Assembly (NCBI GenBank): GCA_902826795.1 | Contig: CADEGD010000030.1 | Coordinates: 1,058-44,476, forward strand | Reading direction: 5' to 3' | Length of the DNA stretch: 43,419 bases | From: an uncultured Acidobacteriota bacterium | GTDB lineage: Bacteria; Acidobacteriota; Blastocatellia; Pyrinomonadales; Pyrinomonadaceae | Part shown: in pieces, positions 40,049 through 43,419 of the stretch | Layout of the letters: every line of letters begins with the position of its first letter | Numbering within the stretch: the stretch's first letter is position 1 | Translations under genes and position numbers: made by a program | Notes under the pieces: model-generated | The model's input: the letters and a program-made list of their open reading frames with translations, nothing else | Told to the model about the DNA's origin: nothing | The model's database searches: none

Positions 40049-40075
40049 CATCAGCCGAATCGTAATCGGCTGATG
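40049..40075. repeat. Perfect 10-bp hairpin
   Basis: CATCAGCCGA and TCGGCTGATG form a perfect stem around a 7-nt loop. There is no T-tract on either side, so it is not an intrinsic terminator; it resembles the other short extragenic palindromes of the window. Confidence 0.7.
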
Positions 40076-40109
40076 CGACAGCGTACCATAAATAATACAG
40101 AAGCGCTAC

Positions 40110-40141
40110 AAAAACAAAAAATGCGGGACAAAGTGTCCCGC
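40110..40141 (-). terminator. Intrinsic terminator of the S46 peptidase gene
   Basis: On the minus strand GCGGGACA/TGTCCCGC forms an 8-bp stem with a 3-nt loop (40123-40141), followed by a T-rich tract (40110-40122), about 30 bases past the stop codon. Confidence 0.88.
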
Positions 40142-40171
40142 ACCGTGTTGCAAAAGATCAAAAGCTCACAC

Positions 40172-42343
40172 CTACTCAGCTCTTGCGGGGATCGCTTTTG
40201 GCCCGCCGACAACCTTCATCTCGTCGACGACCCACTTGGCTCCGCCAAACTTTTCGGTTACGAAAAGCACGTAGCGAATGTCGACCGCGATCGTTCGGTT
40301 GCGGTTCGGGTCATAGTAGAAATCGTTCCCGAGTCCTTCGTAATTGCCGTCGAAAACAAGCCCTACCTGCTCGCCGCTTCCGTTGAGCACAGGTGAGCCG
40401 CTGTTACCGCCGATGATGTCGGTCGTGGCGATAAAATTGACCACCACCGAGCCGTTCTCGCCGTATCGGCCGAAATCACGGATCATCGCAAGATCGCGCA
40501 GCTTCTTAGGAACGTCAAACGGGTTCACGCCCGTGTCTTTCTCGAACATTCCGTTAAGGGTCGTGAAAGGCGTACGAAATTCGGCTTCACGCGGGCTGTA
40601 GCCCTTGATATTTCCGAACGTGAACCGCAGCGTCGAGTTGGCGTCAGGATAAGGTGTCGAGCCTTTCATCTCGGCCATGCCCTGCTGATAAAGCAGCCGG
40701 AGCCGGTCAATCTTTGATGCAAACGTTGCGACTCGAGCGTTCGCGGCTTCCTTGGCTTTTTTCAACGCAGCGGCGAAGGCTTTGGGCTGGTCGCGTTCCG
40801 GGCGAAACTCCATCGTCTGAGGGCCGTATTGGGCGGCGATCGTCTCCGGCTTCCAGTAGTCGCCCTGCGCTATATTCGTCGCGAATGCCTCTTCGGCGGC
40901 TCGTCTCGCACTGCCCTGGAAAGTACCGAAGAGATTTTCGGCTCCGTCGAACTTTTGATCGGCTGGAAGTTCGTCGAACTTTTGAAGATAAAACTTGATC
41001 ATCTCGCGTTCGTACAAAGGCTCTCGGTCTTCGAAAGCTTTCTTAGCCGCTTCAAGCTTCTCGGCTTTTCCCGCTTCGTCGAGCATCTGTCCGCTCGCGG
41101 CCGCGGCGTAGATCTGGCCGAAAACCGGCATGGTCGGGTCCGGCATGCGGCGGACGAGTATGTCGAGCTTTGCCTGTTTGTTCGACTCTGCCGAGACCGC
41201 GGCGAGTTCGCTCAGCACCGTCCCGTACTTAGCCTTGCGGGCCGCGTCGGCTTCAACCCACGCGGCGAACTGTTTCTCTTCAGCCTGCCGCTTCTCAACC
41301 ACCTGAGACTGGATCAGCCTTTGCCGTCCGCCATCGTAGACCTTGAAGGCATTGTCAAAGGTAGCGATGTCCGACTGTAACTTGATCCGCTTTTCCTCAT
41401 CGGTTCTGCCGATCTCACGAAGAGCTGCACTGCGGGCCGCGAGCCAGGACGAGAGGAAGGGGAAGTTGGCGTCTCGGGCATACTCGACCGATTGCGATTC
41501 GCGATACCGAGTCGTTCCACCGGGATAGCCGAGGACGAAAACAAAGTCGTCTTCTTTCAGCCCATTAATGTTCATCGTCAGATAACGCTTTGGCTTGTAC
41601 GGAACGTTATTCGGCGAATATTCGGCGGCGGTGCCGTCGGGTGCGGTGTAGGCACGCAGGATCGAGAAATCACCTGTGTGACGCGTCCATTCGAAATTGT
41701 CCGGGTCTCCGCCAAAGACGCCGATATTACGGGGCGGAGCGTAGACGACCCGGATATCCTTGATCTGCCGCGTCTGAAAAAGATAGTGATAGAAACCGTT
41801 GTTAAGCGTCTGGATGCGGATGACCGACCCTTTCGGCGCTTTTGCCTGCTCGGCGTCGGTGAGGTTTTTGATAGCCGCGGCGAGGGCATCGCCGGTCGGC
41901 GCCACGCCGCCTCCGTTGATCTTTGCGGTCACATCCTCAGAGCGTTCGGTTATATAGATCGAGTAATCTTTAGCCGATATTTCACCGCCGCGGTTGTCCG
42001 TCTTGAAGCCATTCTCGACAAGATCGTTGCCCGGCGTCGAGGCCGAGACAAGGGCATCGAATGCACAGTGATGGTTAGTTAAGATCAGGCCTTCGGGTGA
42101 AACGAACTCAGCGGTACAACCGATCGAGAGGCGGATGATCGCGTCGGTAAGACCGCCGCCGGCCGGGTTGTAGATCTCCTCCGGCTTTAGCTTGAGCCCG
42201 CGTTTCTTTAGGTCGCGGATGGTCGCGATCTTGTCGGGCATATACATCCCCTCATCGAAGAGGGCGAAAGCGGGCGTCACATACGCAGCAAGGATCGTTA
42301 CGGTCAACGCTGCCGATAGATAAAAGTTACGATTGTAGGTCAT
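40172..42343 (-). CDS. S46-family dipeptidyl-peptidase (DPP7/DPP11-like)
   Basis: A 723-residue secreted serine peptidase. The signal peptide is MTYNRNFYLSAALTVTILAA onward, ending TPAFA. The catalytic histidine is in ILTNHHC (about residues 91-92), the aspartate in the RHTGDFSILRAY region, and the serine in GGNSGSPVL near the C-terminus. S46 enzymes remove dipeptides from the N-termini of peptides in the periplasm and feed amino-acid fermentation or respiration. Glycine in FDGNYEG after the serine matches the DPP7 type (hydrophobic P1) rather than the arginine of DPP11; this assignment is from memory. I use ATG at 42343 because the longer frame to 42466 would run through the terminator of the M23 gene. 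Confidence 0.93.
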   Translation of the reverse strand: MTYNRNFYLSAALTVTILAAYVTPAFALFDEGMYMPDKIATIRDLKKRGLKLKPEEIYNPAGGGLTDAIIRLSIGCTAEFVSPEGLILTNHHCAFDALVSASTPGNDLVENGFKTDNRGGEISAKDYSIYITERSEDVTAKINGGGVAPTGDALAAAIKNLTDAEQAKAPKGSVIRIQTLNNGFYHYLFQTRQIKDIRVVYAPPRNIGVFGGDPDNFEWTRHTGDFSILRAYTAPDGTAAEYSPNNVPYKPKRYLTMNINGLKEDDFVFVLGYPGGTTRYRESQSVEYARDANFPFLSSWLAARSAALREIGRTDEEKRIKLQSDIATFDNAFKVYDGGRQRLIQSQVVEKRQAEEKQFAAWVEADAARKAKYGTVLSELAAVSAESNKQAKLDILVRRMPDPTMPVFGQIYAAAASGQMLDEAGKAEKLEAAKKAFEDREPLYEREMIKFYLQKFDELPADQKFDGAENLFGTFQGSARRAAEEAFATNIAQGDYWKPETIAAQYGPQTMEFRPERDQPKAFAAALKKAKEAANARVATFASKIDRLRLLYQQGMAEMKGSTPYPDANSTLRFTFGNIKGYSPREAEFRTPFTTLNGMFEKDTGVNPFDVPKKLRDLAMIRDFGRYGENGSVVVNFIATTDIIGGNSGSPVLNGSGEQVGLVFDGNYEGLGNDFYYDPNRNRTIAVDIRYVLFVTEKFGGAKWVVDEMKVVGGPKAIPARAE

Positions 42344-42430
42344 AAAATGTTGGGGTTCCCTCAAAGACATTCGATTGCGGAACTTATAAGTATATAAGCG
42401 TTTCGTTCGGAGAGCGAGCGTCGGAAAAGC

Positions 42431-42456
42431 AAAAACGAGCCGAAAATTCGACTCGT
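42431..42456 (-). terminator. Intrinsic terminator of the M23 peptidase gene
   Basis: On the minus strand ACGAGTCGAA/TTCGGCTCGT forms a 10-bp stem with one wobble and a tiny loop (42435-42456), followed by TTTTT (42431-42435). It lies about 30 bases past the M23 stop and upstream of the S46 start, separating the two genes. Confidence 0.85.
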
Positions 42457-42484
42457 TTCCCATCAAAAAGGTTGGAATGAATAG

Positions 42485-43300
42485 TTAGCGTTTCGCAAGT
42501 ATCCGCGGTTCTGCCGGAAGGAAAAATCTCGGGTTTACCGGACGGCCGTTTACGCGGAGTTCATAATGAAGATGCGGGCCGGTCGAGCGTCCGGTGGAGC
42601 CGACGAGGCCGATCATTTCGCCACGCTGTATCGTCGCTCCGGCTTCGACCTCGATCTTCGAAAGGTGGCCATAGCGAGTCGTCAGGCCGTTGCCGTGGTC
42701 GATCTCGATCATGTTGCCGTAGCCGCCTTTGTAACCGGCTTCGCTGATGATGCCGTTGCCCGGAGCTACGACAATTTCCCCACGCTCACCGTCGATATCC
42801 ATACCCGCGTGAAACTCATACGTGCGGCCGCCGAACGGATTACGGCGAAAGCCGAACTCGTTGTTGATCTTGGAAGCGTGCGGCCAGGCCGAAGGAAGGT
42901 ACGCAGGATTCATCGAAGCCTGGATAGCTTTCATTACCTTCTCGAGTTCCGGACCTTGGGCGTCGAGCTCGTCGGGATCTACTGGGCCGCCGGCGTTGAA
43001 TGAGAATTCGTCCGATTCATCGGGACGCGAATAGTCGATGGTCTGTCGTTGAACTGGAGCGGCGGTAAGTTGTGCCGAAGCTGGGTTAGATGTGACGGAC
43101 GCGAGATCAACGTTTGAGAGAAATCCGCCGTTTATAACGCCATAAATTCCGGCTGAAAAAAGCGAAACAAAGACGATTGCTGAAAATATCAAAACCCCGT
43201 TTTGGATCTTCTTGTTCGAGACCTCAACCCGGCGAATAAAAATTCTTGAACTATTAGAACGTTTGAATAAAAAGGTAAACGGCTTACCGTTTTTCGTCAT
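42485..43300 (-). CDS. M23-family metallopeptidase, membrane-anchored
   Basis: A 271-residue protein with a basic N-terminal cytoplasmic stretch, one membrane helix (about 33-58), an acidic linker and a C-terminal M23 (LytM-like) domain (about 145-260). The zinc ligands are in HAGMDI (His and Asp) and HLHYEL (second His of HxH), all intact, so it should be catalytically active. The canonical GYGNMIEIDHGNGLTTRYGHL strand region is present in two parts. Such enzymes cut peptide cross-links in peptidoglycan during growth or division. The substrate bond is not determined. The upstream 119 bases to the window edge hold a small hairpin at 43378-43393. Confidence 0.94.
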   Translation of the reverse strand: MTKNGKPFTFLFKRSNSSRIFIRRVEVSNKKIQNGVLIFSAIVFVSLFSAGIYGVINGGFLSNVDLASVTSNPASAQLTAAPVQRQTIDYSRPDESDEFSFNAGGPVDPDELDAQGPELEKVMKAIQASMNPAYLPSAWPHASKINNEFGFRRNPFGGRTYEFHAGMDIDGERGEIVVAPGNGIISEAGYKGGYGNMIEIDHGNGLTTRYGHLSKIEVEAGATIQRGEMIGLVGSTGRSTGPHLHYELRVNGRPVNPRFFLPAEPRILAKR

Positions 43301-43377
43301 TATGCTTTAAAGCTCCTTCTCTATGATCTCGTTTGGGGGAAACCAAATTGGTCCCTTCACGCGGAATCACGCAAGAA

Positions 43378-43393
43378 TAGCCGCGAGCGGCTA
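43378..43393. repeat. Short palindrome near the window edge
   Basis: TAGCCGC and GCGGCTA are separated by GA, a 7-bp stem. No T-tract follows. It belongs to the class of short extragenic palindromes seen elsewhere in this window. Confidence 0.55.
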
Positions 43394-43419
43394 AAGCAAA
43401 ACCGAATTAAAAATAAGCA

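Larger units (their letters stand above)
39702..40171. other. Non-coding gap upstream of the repair island
   Basis: About 470 bases without a credible gene. It holds, in order, a GAAACGGTTTC palindrome and GTTTCC/GGAAAC pair (39792-39821), a 12-bp perfect inverted repeat CCGTAAGTTGTT/AACAACTTACGG (39834-39845 and 39918-39929) that encloses the double operator, two similar stretches AACTTTCAACAACTTAC (39911) and AACTTTCAAAAAACTAC (39990), a 10-bp hairpin (40049-40075) and the S46 terminator. A small RNA cannot be excluded. Confidence 0.6.

Noticed and set aside
39864..40073. A 69-codon plus-strand frame starting inside the operator region
   Set aside because: No ribosome-binding site, GTG start inside the conserved element, and no protein-like composition.
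42344..42466. Longer N-terminus for the S46 peptidase
   Set aside because: It would cross the terminator of the upstream gene and bury the signal peptide behind 41 residues.
1..43419. tRNA, rRNA, CRISPR and prophage signals
   Set aside because: GGTTCGA-like strings occur only within protein genes without a cloverleaf. No regularly spaced direct repeats and no phage or transposase proteins were seen.

Overview
The window looks like a chromosomal segment of an acidobacterium, most likely of the Blastocatellia (Pyrinomonadaceae-like) type. The main clues are a tandem pair of secreted VWFA proteins of the kind abundant in Acidobacteriota, a membrane-anchored winged-helix protein fused to a PD40/TolB beta-propeller, an S46 dipeptidyl-peptidase, an octaheme cytochrome c, and many short palindromic intergenic repeats. 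This placement is inferred from gene content; there is no rRNA in the window. I saw no tRNA, rRNA, CRISPR array, transposase or phage gene.

Layout. 0.1-4.3 kb (minus): small membrane protein, octaheme cytochrome c, CNNM/CorC-type membrane protein and a NifU-like Fe-S scaffold. 4.4-8.9 kb (plus): TlpA-like lipoprotein, Nudix hydrolase, GH15 glucoamylase and pyruvate kinase. 8.9-11.3 kb (minus): uvrC followed by an FMN reductase. 11.9-15.6 kb (minus): response regulator, YaiO-type outer-membrane barrel, HEAT-repeat protein and family 2 glycosyltransferase, probably an exopolysaccharide or surface module. 15.9-22.9 kb: DUF5654-like protein, Sua5 with a probable CTG start, GT39 glycosyltransferase, Gfo/Idh/MocA oxidoreductase, a serine hydrolase and a chromate transporter, with REPIN-like repeats among them. 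23-27.9 kb: two VWFA proteins, GlgC and MtgA. 27.9-32.2 kb (minus): six genes with strong ribosome-binding sites encoding secreted proteins, LysM-like proteins and a Tle-like alpha/beta hydrolase, resembling an effector locus. 32.4-34.6 kb (plus): winged-helix/PD40 regulator. 34.5-39.7 kb (minus): a DNA-repair island. 40.2-43.3 kb (minus): S46 peptidase and M23 peptidase.

The most notable system is the island at 34.5-39.7 kb. It encodes two related small proteins of unknown function, an ATP-dependent DNA ligase with an extra C-terminal region, a fusion of an archaeo-eukaryotic (TOTE-type) primase domain to a HAD phosphatase domain, and a Panacea (SocA-like) protein. Polymerase, end-cleaning phosphatase and ligase together resemble LigD-type end joining with its activities split over separate polypeptides, but no recognisable Ku is present. 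About 0.15 kb upstream of its first gene is a 45-bp double palindromic site (39847-39891). The same arrangement, with the same 31-bp spacing and the same orientation toward the gene, lies 52 bp upstream of uvrC (11398-11442). This suggests that both loci belong to one DNA-damage regulon with an operator I do not recognise from described LexA boxes.

Carbohydrate genes (GH15, pyruvate kinase, GlgC) point to glycogen or alpha-glucan turnover. The GT2, GT39, YaiO, MtgA, M23 and VWFA genes point to envelope and surface work.
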